From Pseudomonas sp. LRP2-20 (GTDB taxonomy: Bacteria > Pseudomonadota > Gammaproteobacteria > Pseudomonadales > Pseudomonadaceae), in NCBI RefSeq assembly GCF_024349685.1, contig NZ_AP025944.1, forward strand, positions 4,532,001 to 4,596,000: 64,000 nucleotides of DNA, given 5' to 3'. Position numbers and translations under genes: made by a program. Positions 27,811 through 39,254 of the stretch are shown here, piece by piece. How positions within the stretch are numbered: the first letter of the stretch is position 1; each line of letters begins with the position of its first letter. The notes beneath the pieces were generated by a model. The model searched no databases. It saw only the letters and a program-made list of their open reading frames with translations, and was not told the origin of the DNA.

Positions 27811-28575
27811 ATGCAAGGTTCCATTCTGCAAGCCGCACTGGATCGACTGACTGCTAAAAGCAGGAGCGAATTGGTTGAAGCAGTGCAACATTTTAACGAA
27901 AACAAATCAGCAAACCCCTCTGTACTTTCTTGCTTCGCTTCCACCCAAGTGAAAGGTGACATCACACACCCAGCTTTGGCAGGCAAGGGCAACGTTCTCA
28001 TACGCGGAAGTAACAGCGAATCGAATAATTCGAAGATCTCGATCAATGGCAACAATAATATTATTTTTTTGGGACCGCACAGCCGCCTAAGCAATGCAGA
28101 CATCCGAATAAACTGCAATCACTCAATACTCTATTTTGGCGGATTTACCACAGTAGAGAGCATGACAACCATCCTGAGTGGTGACGAGGGGAAAATTGAG
28201 ATCGGCGACTTCTGCATGCTTTCTGCACGAATCATAATTGACCGAAGCGATCACCACTCTATTTACGACACCGCTACTGGCCAAAAGATAAACCTGGACC
28301 AAGACGTGATCATATCCGATCATGCATGGATAGGTCGCGATGTTCGAATTTCTAAAGGCGCATTCATTGGGCAGGACGCAATTATAGGTCAGTCGTCTCT
28401 TGTAACCGGACACGTACTTCCCGGATGTGCTTATGGGGGCGTTCCAGCCAAGCTAATTCGAGAAGGTGTGACTTGGTCTAGAATGAAGTGCGACACTCTA
28501 GATCAGATGCGTGAAAGCGACCGCCATCAAAAATTCTTGAAATCCGTAGAGCACATCAAGAGCAGAACCCAATAA
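27811..28575 (+). CDS. Left-handed beta-helix acyltransferase (hexapeptide family)
   Basis: The 254-aa protein has about 90 N-terminal residues of unknown fold, then repeating short strands with Ile/Val every six residues (KISINGNNNIIFLG, ADIRINCNHSILYFGG, KIEIGDFCMLSA) and the O-acetyltransferase core IISDHAWIGRDVRISKGAFIGQDAIIGQSSLVTGHV, finishing with GGVPAKLI. A catalytic His is present in RSDHHSIYD. This fits O-acetyltransferases that use acetyl-CoA to modify sugars. Start at 27811 is set by GGGGAGG 4 bp upstream; the in-frame 27775 codon lacks one. The gene is AT-rich like its upstream neighbour. Substrate unknown; probably an O-antigen sugar. Confidence 0.87.
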   Translation: MQGSILQAALDRLTAKSRSELVEAVQHFNENKSANPSVLSCFASTQVKGDITHPALAGKGNVLIRGSNSESNNSKISINGNNNIIFLGPHSRLSNADIRINCNHSILYFGGFTTVESMTTILSGDEGKIEIGDFCMLSARIIIDRSDHHSIYDTATGQKINLDQDVIISDHAWIGRDVRISKGAFIGQDAIIGQSSLVTGHVLPGCAYGGVPAKLIREGVTWSRMKCDTLDQMRESDRHQKFLKSVEHIKSRTQ

Positions 28576-28907
28576 TCTCTGGCTATTGCCCAATGAGCGT
28601 ACGGGCAGCGCTGGCAGCCCGTTACCTCGAAAAGAACCGTTGCATGAACATTTCGGCCGCCCAAGGGCCTGGTAAATCTGTCGCAAATCTCGGATGCTGC
28701 GGTCATTATGGCCTGACAAATATTTTCCACGTTGTTTGAATGATAAAACTGCGCCGATTGGCCCCCTCCACCCGGTTAGCCTGCGGCGTCCATCGCGCGC
28801 CTTCCGTGCGTTTACTCCAAGAAAAATTCTGGTTTGGTCTTTGGATTAAGGATGGAGTACAGTCAAATCCCTCATCCGAGCTACATAACCAACAGCAAGG
28901 AGGTACG
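28576..28907 (+). other. Intergenic stretch before the methyltransferase gene
   Basis: 332 bp with no supported gene. An open frame runs in from 28740 in phase with the methyltransferase, but those 56 residues look random and the strong AAGGAGG at 28897-28903 favours translation from 28908. The stretch likely carries a promoter, although none is clear. Confidence 0.45.
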
Positions 28908-29771
28908 ATGGATCGCGTCGACATTTACAAGTCTCTTGCGGCTCACACGAACGAAAAAGGAAAATTCTTCAAGTACCTGAGAACCCTGCCAATCGATGTT
29001 GTTGGCGACCTGATGCTGAATGTTCCCGAACACCACGAAGACCTCAGGCGCATCCTCCCCAGGATGGCACCCGACGAAATCCAGCGTAACTGGAACGGTT
29101 CATCCGGTTACGATCTCCTCCTGCAAAGCTGCGCCTTCATGCGCACCCTGGAATGCGGCGTCAACCGCTTCTCGGGGCGTTCACTCGACAATGCCAAAAT
29201 CCTCGACTTCGGCTGCGGCTGGGGACGGCTGCTGCGCCTCCTCTACAAATTCACCGCGCCCGAGAACATCTACGGCTGCGACCCTTGGGACCAGTCACTG
29301 CAGATTTGCGCTGACTGCGGCATCACCGGCAACCTGGCACAATCCGACTATCTTCCCGAAAACCTGCCATTTCCAGGCATGAAGTTCGACTTCATCTACG
29401 CCTATTCGGTCTTCACCCACCTGTCCGAAAAAGCCGCACTGGCGGCCGTTTCTGCCTGCCGCAAGCATATTGCCGACGATGGCCTGCTGATCATCACGGT
29501 TCGCCCGAAATCGTACTGGGAGGTGCATCCCGACAGCCAGAACCATCTGGTGGTCAAATCGCAGATGATCAAAGATCACGAGCGCAAAGGCTTCGCCTTT
29601 ACCCCACACGGTGTCGGCACACCGGCACAGGTCAATGGCGAGATCACCTATGGCGACAGTTCGATGACCCTCGACTACATCAAGGATCATTGGCGCGAAT
29701 GGCAGGTGGTGGGCACCGAGCACTTCCTGCAGGACCCGTATCAGATGCTGGTTTTCCTGAAACCGAAATAA
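28908..29771 (+). CDS. SAM-dependent methyltransferase
   Basis: The 287-aa class I methyltransferase has motif I ILDFGCGWGRLLRLLY (about residues 97-112), an acidic residue at YGCDPWD for SAM ribose, and the later motif FDFIYAYSVFTHL. AAGGAGG 4 bp upstream fixes the ATG at 28908. GC content returns to the typical Pseudomonas level, so the AT-rich segment ends before it. Within a glycan locus it most likely O-methylates a sugar or a glycan end; a small-molecule or protein substrate cannot be excluded. Confidence 0.87.
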   Translation: MDRVDIYKSLAAHTNEKGKFFKYLRTLPIDVVGDLMLNVPEHHEDLRRILPRMAPDEIQRNWNGSSGYDLLLQSCAFMRTLECGVNRFSGRSLDNAKILDFGCGWGRLLRLLYKFTAPENIYGCDPWDQSLQICADCGITGNLAQSDYLPENLPFPGMKFDFIYAYSVFTHLSEKAALAAVSACRKHIADDGLLIITVRPKSYWEVHPDSQNHLVVKSQMIKDHERKGFAFTPHGVGTPAQVNGEITYGDSSMTLDYIKDHWREWQVVGTEHFLQDPYQMLVFLKPK

Positions 29772-30462
29772 CCCCCTCCAACGCGCCCTTCCGATGCGCA
29801 GCAACCATTGTTCAATGCGAGCGGTGTCGGAATTTCCGGCGCCGCCGTTCTGACACCTGCCCTAGCGCAGACCAAGGTGCTGTGCCACAATCGGCAGCTT
29901 GTCTTTCATGAAATCCGTGGAAAAATCGCTGGGCTTTTTTTGCCAGCGCTTCCTTGGTCAATCGACCGTTGGAGTGGCTTCAACTGGCGTTTCAACCGAC
30001 ATCCAAGCGTGTGATTCATTCATCGGCCCCCAGGCAAAGGTACAGGGCCATGTGATGACGTCGTTTACGTCTTACTTTCAGGTGGAAATCGCTTTGCACA
30101 AACGCCTCCGTCTAAACAAACCTATTCGCTTCGAGGCGCAACATCGGCCCCGGGCCTGCATCGTGTGCGAACAGGACAGTGCACACGGTTGTCTGTCGTG
30201 TGGGTCTGGAACATTTCATGATTTTTCTGGTCCAGGCTGGACGTTGCGCCCCCGGTGCGCCCTGCCCGCCTGGATGACGACCTATGAACCCGGCGTGGCC
30301 AGCCCTGCGAACGGGCTCGCTTGAACACCGCGTACCGGCCTGCTGCCCTTGCTCGGCGTGCCGCGCAGCATAGGGCGCTCGCCCAGAACGCGAATACAAC
30401 GCTGACAGACCTGATGAATAACCGAATAGGTAGACCAAGCCTGTGAGAATGGGAATTCTTAT
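29772..30462 (+). other. 691-bp gene-free stretch
   Basis: No gene is supported here. The best open frame (29899-30324, plus) has no recognisable family, no clear ribosome site and a composition like translated noncoding sequence. The region may hold the promoter of the GT2-WbsX gene and decayed sequence. No REP, JUMPStart or terminator is obvious. Confidence 0.5.
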
Positions 30463-32706
30463 ATGCCTCAAATGAAGCAACGTATAAAAAACGAGATTTA
30501 TGAGGCGTACCGTAAGCTGCCTCTGTCTACTGATAGTCGCTTGAAGTTCAGGCACTTGTTGTTCAGTAATTTTTCTTTCATTTTCAAAGACCTCTACGCC
30601 TACAAGTGCTGGCTGGATTATCAGCAGAAACTGGAGGCGCCGGCCGCCGTCGCCGCAGTCCAGGCGCCGCCCGCATCCGCCGCGTTCAGCGCCAGGGCAC
30701 TGCCTGACGCCGATGGCATTTGGGAATGGCAGGACTACCCCAGCGTTCGCGCGCGCATCGCCCAGGCCAAGGCTGCTGATCGCGCCAGCCGGCCGGTCGA
30801 GCCCATCGCGACGCTGGACTTCAGCCCGCAAGAGCTGGCTGAAAAAGCAGCACGCCTGCGCTTCCGCGACCCGGGCCCGGCGCCACGAGTGTCGGTGATC
30901 GTTCCGGTGTACAACAATGTCAAGCTAACGATCGAATGCCTGGCATCCCTCGCCCGGCACATGCCTTCGGGCATGCCGGTCGAGATCATCGTCGCGGACG
31001 ATGCCTCCAGCGACGACACCCAGGCACTGCTGGGCACGCTGGCCAACATCCGCTACCTGCGCCACGAGCAGAACGTGGGCTTCCTGCGCAACTGCAATCG
31101 CGCCATGGCCAAGGTCAATGGCCAGTACACGGTCTACCTGAACAACGATGTGCAGGTCACCGCCGGCTGGCTCGAAGCGCTGCTGGCCACCTTCGATCGA
31201 TACGACAATGTCGGCGCCGTCGGGCCCAAGTTCGTCTACCCCAGCGGCCACCTGCAGGAGGCGGGCGCAGCGCTGGCCACCGACGGCACCGCGACCATGG
31301 TCGGTTTTGGCGAAAACCCCAACGAACCGCGCTTCAACTACACCCGTCGCGTGGACTACGTTTCCGGTGCGTGCCTGATGGCCCCCACCGCCCTGCTCAA
31401 GCGCCTTGGCGGCTTCTCGGAAGAGTTTCTGCCGTGCTACTGCGAAGACAGCGACCTGTGCCTGAGCATTCGCGCCGACGGCCATGAAATCTATTACAAC
31501 CCACAGGCCACCATCATCCATCACCTGTCCAAGACCACTGCGGCCACCGACAGCGATTTCAAGATGGCCTGTATCTCCAAGAACATCAGCGTGCTGAACC
31601 GCAAGTGGGCGTCGTCGATCGAAAAGAACTTCGACCCTCGGCTCATCGCGTTCTTCCTGCCGCAATTCCATCCGGTGCCGGAGAACGACTTATGGTGGGG
31701 CAAAGGCTTCACCGAATGGACCAACGTCAGCAAGGCTTACCCGAACTTCGTCGGCCACTACCAGCCACGTATCCCAGCTGACCTTGGCTACTACGACCTG
31801 CGCCTGACAGAAGTACTCAAGGCCCAGGCCGAACTGGCCCAGCGCTACGGCATCCACGGCTTCTGCTTCTATTACTACTGGTTCGATGGCCACCGCTTGC
31901 TGGAGCGCCCGGTAGAGCAACTGCTGCTCAGCGACAAGCCTGATATCCCGTTCTGCCTGTGCTGGGCCAACGAAAACTGGACCCGGCGCTGGGACGGTAT
32001 GGAGCAGGAAGTGCTGATGGCACAGGCCCATACCGACGAGGATGACGTCGCAGTCATTTACGACTTGATGCGTTTCTTCAAAGACGACCGCTACATCAAG
32101 ATCGACGGCCGCCCGCTGATCCTGATCTACCGCGTCACCTTGTTCCCCGACTTCGCCAAAACCGCTGCCACGTGGCGCAAGGTGTGCCGCGAGCAAGGGC
32201 TGGGTGAAATCTACATCGCCATGGTCGAGTCGTTCGAACTGGCCCAGGCCAATACGCCGCCTTCTGCGTTCGGCTGCGACGCTGCAGTGGAATTCCCGCC
32301 GCAAGGCATGGCAGAGATCAAGCCACCAAGCGGCGCTGTGGTAAACCCGGAGTTCACCGGGAATGTTGCAGATTATCGTGACGTCGCCGTGCGCTACGCA
32401 TCGCGCCCTGCCCCAGGCTACACCCGCTTCAAGGGCGCAATGCCGGGCTGGGACAATACCGCACGGCGCCAGCACGCCGGGTTCTGCTTCGAGCAGGCTA
32501 CGCCCGGGGCCTTCCAGGCATGGCTGGAGGAGTCGATTACCGACACCCGCGAGCAGAACTTCGGCGACGAGCGCCTGGTGTTCATCAACGCCTGGAACGA
32601 ATGGGCCGAGGGCGCCTATCTGGAGCCTGACCGCCGGTTCGGCCACACCTACCTCGAAGCGGTAAGCAACGCGCTGGACGCCTCGCGTCTGCTGAAAAAA
32701 AACTGA
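30463..32706 (+). CDS. Two-domain glycan enzyme: GT2 glycosyltransferase fused to WbsX (GH99-like) domain
   Basis: The 747-aa protein has an N-terminal helical part (1-130), a GT2 domain from about 140 to 385 (VSVIVPVYNN, IVADDASSDDT, LNNDVQV, YCEDSDLCLSI) and a C-terminal WbsX domain from about 390 to 740 (LIAFFLPQFHPVPENDLWWGKGFTEWTN, FCFYYYWFDG, NAWNEWAEGAYLEPD). WbsX domains are related to GH99 endo-mannosidases and occur in O-antigen loci, where their reaction is not well established. GGGAA 7 bp upstream supports the ATG at 30463. The next gene starts 15 bp downstream. Rhamnan or mannan extension is a reasonable guess given GDP-mannose-derived donors at this locus. Confidence 0.9.
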   Translation: MPQMKQRIKNEIYEAYRKLPLSTDSRLKFRHLLFSNFSFIFKDLYAYKCWLDYQQKLEAPAAVAAVQAPPASAAFSARALPDADGIWEWQDYPSVRARIAQAKAADRASRPVEPIATLDFSPQELAEKAARLRFRDPGPAPRVSVIVPVYNNVKLTIECLASLARHMPSGMPVEIIVADDASSDDTQALLGTLANIRYLRHEQNVGFLRNCNRAMAKVNGQYTVYLNNDVQVTAGWLEALLATFDRYDNVGAVGPKFVYPSGHLQEAGAALATDGTATMVGFGENPNEPRFNYTRRVDYVSGACLMAPTALLKRLGGFSEEFLPCYCEDSDLCLSIRADGHEIYYNPQATIIHHLSKTTAATDSDFKMACISKNISVLNRKWASSIEKNFDPRLIAFFLPQFHPVPENDLWWGKGFTEWTNVSKAYPNFVGHYQPRIPADLGYYDLRLTEVLKAQAELAQRYGIHGFCFYYYWFDGHRLLERPVEQLLLSDKPDIPFCLCWANENWTRRWDGMEQEVLMAQAHTDEDDVAVIYDLMRFFKDDRYIKIDGRPLILIYRVTLFPDFAKTAATWRKVCREQGLGEIYIAMVESFELAQANTPPSAFGCDAAVEFPPQGMAEIKPPSGAVVNPEFTGNVADYRDVAVRYASRPAPGYTRFKGAMPGWDNTARRQHAGFCFEQATPGAFQAWLEESITDTREQNFGDERLVFINAWNEWAEGAYLEPDRRFGHTYLEAVSNALDASRLLKKN

Positions 32707-32720
32707 ACGGCTGAATAGCG

Positions 32721-33863
32721 ATGACTCAGATCATTAACGACAGTAGAGACGTATGCCTCGCGGGCCATCCCTTCGCCCCCATCGGCATGGGCGAACACGT
32801 ACGCGCTACGTTTCGCTCGCTGAGGGCGGCCTACGCCACGCCTCAGGTGCACGACATCTATAAGATGGTCCAGCCCAACAAGGCGGAAGTCGCCGAATTT
32901 GGCCAGGCCATGGTGGAAAACCCGGCGCCTATCAACATCTTCCACATCAATGGCAACGAAGTGAAGCCGGTGTGGGAGCACATCAGCCACTCGCGCCCGT
33001 GGACCGGCTACAACATTGTCTACCCATTGTGGGAGCTACCCCGCTACCCCGAAGAGTGGGCGGTAGAGCTCGACCGTTTCGATGAAATCTGGGCCGCTTC
33101 GCGCTTTGTCATGGAGGGCCTCCAGGCGGCGTGCAAGAAGCCCGTGATACACATGCCCCTGGCCACCGAAATCAACCTCGACACGTTCATGAGCCGTCGC
33201 TACTTCGGTTTGCCGGAAGCGGACTATGTGTTCCTGTTCTTCTACGATTTGCGTTCCTACTCGACGCGCAAGAACCCTGAGGGTGTGTTGCACGCGTTCA
33301 GAAAGTTGATGGAGAAACGGCCTTTCACCAAAACGCACCTGGTGATCAAGGTGAACGGGGTCGATATGAACCCGCAAGCCTACGAGGCCCTCAAGGCCGA
33401 GGTCCACGACCTGCACAACCGGGTGACGCTGATCGACCGCATGATGAGCAGCAGCGAGGTCAAGAACCTGCTGCGCTGCAGTGACTGCTTCGTGTCGCTG
33501 CACCGTTCCGAAGGCTACGGCTTCGGTATCGCCGAAGCGATGGCGCTGGGCAAGCCGGTGATAGCCACCGCCTACTCGGGGAACATGGACTTCATGACCG
33601 AGGACACCAGCCTGGCGGTGGATTATCACCTGATCCCGGTGCTGGAAGGCGAGTATCCGCACCACGAGGGCCAGCGCTGGGCAGACCCGGACTATGAGCA
33701 AGCTGCCAGGTACATGGTCAAACTGGTCGATGAGCCAGAAATGGGCCGTGCCGTCGGCAAGCGTGCACGCCTGCACATGCAGAACTACTTCGACTACCGC
33801 TACACCGGCTTGCGCTACCGCGAACGCCTGAACGAGATTCGCCAGATGCTCGCCAAGGCCTGA
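32721..33863 (+). CDS. GT-B glycosyltransferase, family 4 type
   Basis: The 380-aa protein has the GT4 donor-site element HRSEGYGFGIAEAMALGKPVIAT, with the two Glu of EX7E, and a DLRSYSTRKNPEGVLHAF segment that leads into the C-terminal Rossmann domain. The N-terminal half (GMGEHVRATFRSL, YPLWELPRYPEEW) is typical of O-antigen mannosyl/rhamnosyltransferases. It follows the GT2-WbsX gene by 14 bp and is followed by a bidirectional terminator, so the two form an operon end. The flanking rmd-gmd pair makes GDP-D-rhamnose, a plausible donor. Confidence 0.9.
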   Translation: MTQIINDSRDVCLAGHPFAPIGMGEHVRATFRSLRAAYATPQVHDIYKMVQPNKAEVAEFGQAMVENPAPINIFHINGNEVKPVWEHISHSRPWTGYNIVYPLWELPRYPEEWAVELDRFDEIWAASRFVMEGLQAACKKPVIHMPLATEINLDTFMSRRYFGLPEADYVFLFFYDLRSYSTRKNPEGVLHAFRKLMEKRPFTKTHLVIKVNGVDMNPQAYEALKAEVHDLHNRVTLIDRMMSSSEVKNLLRCSDCFVSLHRSEGYGFGIAEAMALGKPVIATAYSGNMDFMTEDTSLAVDYHLIPVLEGEYPHHEGQRWADPDYEQAARYMVKLVDEPEMGRAVGKRARLHMQNYFDYRYTGLRYRERLNEIRQMLAKA

Positions 33864-33885
33864 CCCCCGTCAGCGTTGCCGCCGC

Positions 33886-33921
33886 AAAAAAAAGCGCCTG
33901 AGCATACTCAGGCGCTTTTTC
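33886..33921. terminator. Bidirectional intrinsic terminator between GT4 and rmd
   Basis: Arms at 33891-33902 and 33907-33918 (AAAGCGCCTGAG and its complement) surround a 4-base loop, with an A-run before and T-run after, so it can end transcription from both convergent genes. Confidence 0.92.
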
Positions 33922-33938
33922 ATTCAGCTGGCGGTGAC

Positions 33939-34892
33939 TCAGCCAGCCGCTATCTGTTCCCGCCAGTAATCGAGGATACTTTCCACCGTCTGCGCCAGCG
34001 GCGTGGCAGGCGCCCAGCCCAGCTCCGCGAGAATGCGCCGATTGCTACCCGCCGCCACCGGGATGTCCGAAGGACGCAGGCGCTCAGGGTCGGTCTGCAC
34101 CTCAATTGGCACCGTGGTGTGCGCCAGCAATTCATCGAGCACCGCGCGGATCTTGCGGCTTGAGCCGGACGAGATGTTGTAGACCCGATGCTCAAGCCTG
34201 CCCACCGGCACCCCGACCAGCCTTGCATAGGCGTCGCACACATCCTCGACACTGAGGAAATCGCGGCTCGCCTCGAGGTTGCCGACCTTGAGCACCGGCG
34301 GCTGCAAACCGGCTTCGATCAGGGCGATCTGCCTGGCAAACGACGCCGTCACGAAGTCGGCGCTTTGCCCCGGGCCAATATGGTTGAACGGCCGGACGAT
34401 AACGCCGCTCAACCCTTGGCGCAGGTACTGCGTTACCGCCAATTCGGCGGCCAGCTTGCTGGCTGCGTAAGGGTTCATCGGCGCACAGGCCGCGTCCTCC
34501 TCCAGCAGCTCGCCGCGCTTGAAGGTTTCGCCGTAGACTTCGGACGAGCTGACGAACAGGGTGAAGCAATCAGGCGCGTGGGCCTTGAGCGACTCCATCA
34601 GGTTCAGCGTGCCGATGACATTAGTGTTCCAGGTCAGCATCGGGTTCTTGAAGCTGACTGCCACATTGGAAACTGCAGCCAGGTGAATCAGGTGCGTCGG
34701 CCGAACCCGTTGGATGACCGCGTCGACGCTGGTGCGGTCGCAGATGTCCATCACCTCGTAGTGGTGGCCGCTGTCTGTCGGTGCAGGCGACGATGCGACC
34801 GAGCCAAACACTTCATGGCGGTCGGCCAGCAAGCGCCGGTGCAGCACCTTCCCGACAAAACCACTGGCCCCGGTCAACAGGATCCTGGTCAT
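33939..34892 (-). CDS. rmd: GDP-4-keto-6-deoxymannose reductase (GDP-D-rhamnose synthesis)
   Basis: Rmd reduces the 4-keto product of Gmd to GDP-D-rhamnose. The 317-aa SDR has ILLTGASGFVGKVL at the N-terminus, the catalytic VSSSEVYG and NPYAASKLAAELA motifs, and FNHIGPGQ. The start at 34892 (MTRILLTG) is preferred because GGAG lies 8 bp upstream; the frame is open to 34928. Gmd lies 75 bp upstream on the same strand. The assignment as Rmd rather than GDP-fucose synthase or an Rmd-like 4-epimerase rests on the Gmd partner, on length and on the Pseudomonas D-rhamnose context. Confidence 0.9.
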   Translation of the reverse strand: MTRILLTGASGFVGKVLHRRLLADRHEVFGSVASSPAPTDSGHHYEVMDICDRTSVDAVIQRVRPTHLIHLAAVSNVAVSFKNPMLTWNTNVIGTLNLMESLKAHAPDCFTLFVSSSEVYGETFKRGELLEEDAACAPMNPYAASKLAAELAVTQYLRQGLSGVIVRPFNHIGPGQSADFVTASFARQIALIEAGLQPPVLKVGNLEASRDFLSVEDVCDAYARLVGVPVGRLEHRVYNISSGSSRKIRAVLDELLAHTTVPIEVQTDPERLRPSDIPVAAGSNRRILAELGWAPATPLAQTVESILDYWREQIAAG

Positions 34893-34967
34893 GGTTGAAA
34901 CTCCAGATCGGTTGCACGAGCGTTTCACCCGCGTGGCGAAACGCTCAGGCTCCTTGGTGGGCGAGTA

Positions 34968-36386
<1,419 letters not shown>

Positions 36387-37463
36387 GTGAAGATCCTAGT
36401 AACAGGCGGTGCCGGCTTCATCGGCTCGGCAGTCGTGCGCCACATCATTTCCAGCACCGAAGATTCGGTGGTCAACGTCGACAAGCTGACCTACGCCGGC
36501 AACCTGGAGTCGCTGCAGTCAGTCGAGCAGAACGCACGCTATGCGTTCGAACGCGTCGACATCTGCGATCGCGCCGAACTCGACCGCGTGTTCCGCGAGC
36601 ACCAGCCTGACGCCGTGATGCACCTGGCCGCCGAATCCCACGTCGACCGCTCCATCAGCGGCCCGTCCGAATTCATCCAGACCAACATCATCGGCACCTA
36701 CAACCTGCTGGAAGCCGCACGCGGCTACTGGGCTGCCCTGGACGAAACGCGCAAGGCGGCGTTCCGCTTCCACCACATTTCCACCGATGAAGTGTATGGC
36801 GACCTTGAAGGCCCGGAAGACCTGTTCACCGAGACCACGCCCTACCAGCCAAGCTCGCCGTACTCGGCCAGCAAGGCCAGCTCCGACCACCTGGTACGCG
36901 CCTGGGCACGTACTTACGGTCTGCCGACCCTGGTCACCAACTGCTCGAACAACTACGGCCCGTTCCACTTCCCGGAAAAACTCATCCCGCTGGTGATCCT
37001 CAATGCACTGGAAGGCAAGCCGCTGCCTATCTACGGCAAGGGTGACCAGATTCGCGACTGGCTGTACGTCGAAGACCACGCCCGCGCGCTGTACAAGGTG
37101 GTGACCGAAGGTGAGGTAGGCGAAACCTACAACATCGGCGGCCACAACGAGAAACAGAACATCGAAGTGGTGCGCACCGTCTGCGCCCTGCTCGACGAGC
37201 TACGCCCCGATTCGGCGTTCCGCCCGCATGTCGAACTGCTGACCTACGTACAGGATCGTCCAGGCCACGACCTTCGTTACGCGATCGACGCCAGCAAGAT
37301 CCAGCGTGAGCTGGGCTGGGTACCGGAAGAAACCTTCGAATCGGGCATCCGCAAGACCGTGCAGTGGTACCTGGACAACCCTGAGTGGGTCGCGCATGTG
37401 AAAAGCGGCAGCTACCAGCAATGGATCGATTCCAACTACACCACTCGTACAGGCCAGGCATGA
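36387..37463 (+). CDS. rmlB: dTDP-glucose 4,6-dehydratase
   Basis: RmlB makes dTDP-4-keto-6-deoxyglucose, the second step to dTDP-L-rhamnose. The 358-aa protein has the NAD motif [15 protein letters not shown] (residues 3-17), [11 protein letters not shown], the HISTDEVYG segment and the catalytic [12 protein letters not shown]. The start codon is GTG at 36387, with AAGG upstream at 36371-36374. The stop overlaps the rmlD start (ATGA), so rmlB-rmlD-rmlA are translated in a chain. Enzyme is cytosolic and of normal length. Confidence 0.97.
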   Translation: MKILVTGGAGFIGSAVVRHIISSTEDSVVNVDKLTYAGNLESLQSVEQNARYAFERVDICDRAELDRVFREHQPDAVMHLAAESHVDRSISGPSEFIQTNIIGTYNLLEAARGYWAALDETRKAAFRFHHISTDEVYGDLEGPEDLFTETTPYQPSSPYSASKASSDHLVRAWARTYGLPTLVTNCSNNYGPFHFPEKLIPLVILNALEGKPLPIYGKGDQIRDWLYVEDHARALYKVVTEGEVGETYNIGGHNEKQNIEVVRTVCALLDELRPDSAFRPHVELLTYVQDRPGHDLRYAIDASKIQRELGWVPEETFESGIRKTVQWYLDNPEWVAHVKSGSYQQWIDSNYTTRTGQA

Positions 37464-38365
37464 AGATTCTCCTGCTGGGTAAAAACGGCCAGGTCGGCTG
37501 GGAGCTGCAGCGGGCACTGAGCGTGCTCGGCGAAGTGGTAGCCCTGGACCGCCACCTGGCGCCGACTGCCTATGGCGAACTGGCCGGCGACCTGTCGGAC
37601 CTCAACGGCTTGCGCGACACCATCCGCGCTGTAGCACCTCAGGTAATCGTCAACGCGGCGGCCTACACCGCTGTCGACAAGGCCGAGAGCGATCGCGAAC
37701 TTGCCCATACGGTCAACGCCCTGGCCAGCCAGGTAATGGCTGAAGAAGCCAAGCGCCTCGACGCCTGGCTGGTGCATTACTCCACCGACTACGTGTTCGA
37801 CGGCAGCGGTTCGGCCCCCTGGCAGGAAACCGACGCTGTGGCGCCGGTCAACTACTACGGCGCCACCAAGCTCGAGGGTGAGCAGCTGATTGCCGCCTCG
37901 GGCTGCAAGCACCTGATCTTCCGCACCAGCTGGGTGTATGCGGCACGGGGCAACAACTTTGCCAAGACCATGCTGCGCCTGGCCAAGGACAGGCAGACGC
38001 TGAACGTCATCGCCGACCAGGTCGGCGTGCCTACCGGTGCCGACCTGCTGGCCGACGTGGCCGTGGCCGCGCTGCAGCAAGCCCTGCGCAACCCTGAGCT
38101 GGGTGGCATCTACCACCTGGCCCCGGCTGGTGAAACCAGCTGGCACGCCTACGCCAGCTTCGTCATCGAGTTCGCCCGCAGCCTGGGTGAAACCCTGACC
38201 GTGGAAGCGGTCAACCCGATCCCGACCACCGAGTACCCGACGCCCGCCAAACGGCCGTTGAACTCGCGCCTGGCCACCGCAAAACTGCGCAACGCTTTTT
38301 CTCTGCACTTGCCGGATTGGCAAAGTGGTGTCACCCGCATGCTTATGGAAGCTTTGAATAAATGA
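37460..38365 (+). CDS. rmlD: dTDP-4-dehydrorhamnose reductase
   Basis: RmlD reduces dTDP-4-keto-L-rhamnose to dTDP-L-rhamnose, the last step. The 301-aa protein has [16 protein letters not shown] at the N-terminus, the catalytic [10 protein letters not shown], and FRTSWVYA. The start is ATG 37460, overlapping the rmlB stop by 4 bp; the reading from 37385 would extend into rmlB. Its own stop overlaps rmlA by 4 bp. Confidence 0.97.
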   Translation: MKILLLGKNGQVGWELQRALSVLGEVVALDRHLAPTAYGELAGDLSDLNGLRDTIRAVAPQVIVNAAAYTAVDKAESDRELAHTVNALASQVMAEEAKRLDAWLVHYSTDYVFDGSGSAPWQETDAVAPVNYYGATKLEGEQLIAASGCKHLIFRTSWVYAARGNNFAKTMLRLAKDRQTLNVIADQVGVPTGADLLADVAVAALQQALRNPELGGIYHLAPAGETSWHAYASFVIEFARSLGETLTVEAVNPIPTTEYPTPAKRPLNSRLATAKLRNAFSLHLPDWQSGVTRMLMEALNK

Positions 38366-39252
38366 ACACGACCAATCGTAAAGGGATCATTCTGGCTGGC
38401 GGTTCGGGTACGCGTCTGCACCCGCTGACCCTGGGCGTTTCCAAGCAGATGCTACCCATCTACGACAAACCGATGATCTTCTACCCGCTGTCGGTGCTGA
38501 TGTTGGCCGGCATGCGCGAAATCCTGATCATCTCCACCCCGGAAGACCTGCCTGCGTTTCGCAAGCTGCTGGGTGATGGCAGCCAGTACGGCGTGCAGCT
38601 GAGCTACGCCGAACAACCAAGCCCGGACGGCTTGGCGCAGGCGTTTATCATTGGCGAAGAGTTCATCGGCAAGGACCCTTGCTGCCTGATCCTGGGCGAC
38701 AACATCTTCTACGGCCAGCACTTCTCCGACAATCTGCGCACGGCAACCAACCAGACCGAAGGCGCCACCGTGTTCGGTTACCACGTTGCCGACCCGGAGC
38801 GCTTCGGCGTGGTCGAGTTCGATGCCAACGGCCGCGCCCTGAGCATCGAAGAAAAGCCGGCCAAGCCCAAGTCCAGCTACGCGGTGACCGGCCTGTACTT
38901 CTACGACAACCAGGTCGTGGAAATTGCCAAGAACATCAAGCCATCGCCTCGTGGCGAGCTCGAAATCACCGACGTGAACAGTGCCTACCTGGCTCAGAAG
39001 AACCTCAGCGTCGAGATTCTCGGCCGTGGCTTCGCCTGGCTCGATACCGGTACCCATCAGTCGCTGATGGAAGCCAGTCACTTCATCCAGACCATCGAAG
39101 AGCGCCAAGGCTGGAAAGTGGCTTGCCTTGAAGAAATTGCCTACACCAACGGCTGGATCAGCGAAGAACAGGTGGCCAGCCAGGCAGACAAGCTCAAGAA
39201 AACCGGCTACGGCCAGTACTTGCAGCGCCTTCTGGAGCCAGGTCACCACTGA
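38362..39252 (+). CDS. rmlA: Glucose-1-phosphate thymidylyltransferase
   Basis: RmlA joins glucose-1-phosphate and dTTP to give dTDP-glucose, the first and feedback-regulated step of L-rhamnose synthesis. The 296-aa protein has [20 protein letters not shown] (residues about 9-28), [17 protein letters not shown] with a metal-binding Asp, and EEKPAKPKS. The start overlaps the rmlD stop (ATGA). The fourth gene of the pathway, rmlC, is not here but 7.2 kb downstream on the opposite strand. Confidence 0.97.
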   Translation: MNTTNRKGIILAGGSGTRLHPLTLGVSKQMLPIYDKPMIFYPLSVLMLAGMREILIISTPEDLPAFRKLLGDGSQYGVQLSYAEQPSPDGLAQAFIIGEEFIGKDPCCLILGDNIFYGQHFSDNLRTATNQTEGATVFGYHVADPERFGVVEFDANGRALSIEEKPAKPKSSYAVTGLYFYDNQVVEIAKNIKPSPRGELEITDVNSAYLAQKNLSVEILGRGFAWLDTGTHQSLMEASHFIQTIEERQGWKVACLEEIAYTNGWISEEQVASQADKLKKTGYGQYLQRLLEPGHH

Positions 39253-39254
39253 GC

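Noticed and set aside
29899..30324. Plus-strand open frame of 141 codons in the 691-bp gap
   Set aside because: No recognisable motif, no good ribosome binding site and no coding-like composition; not annotated as a gene.
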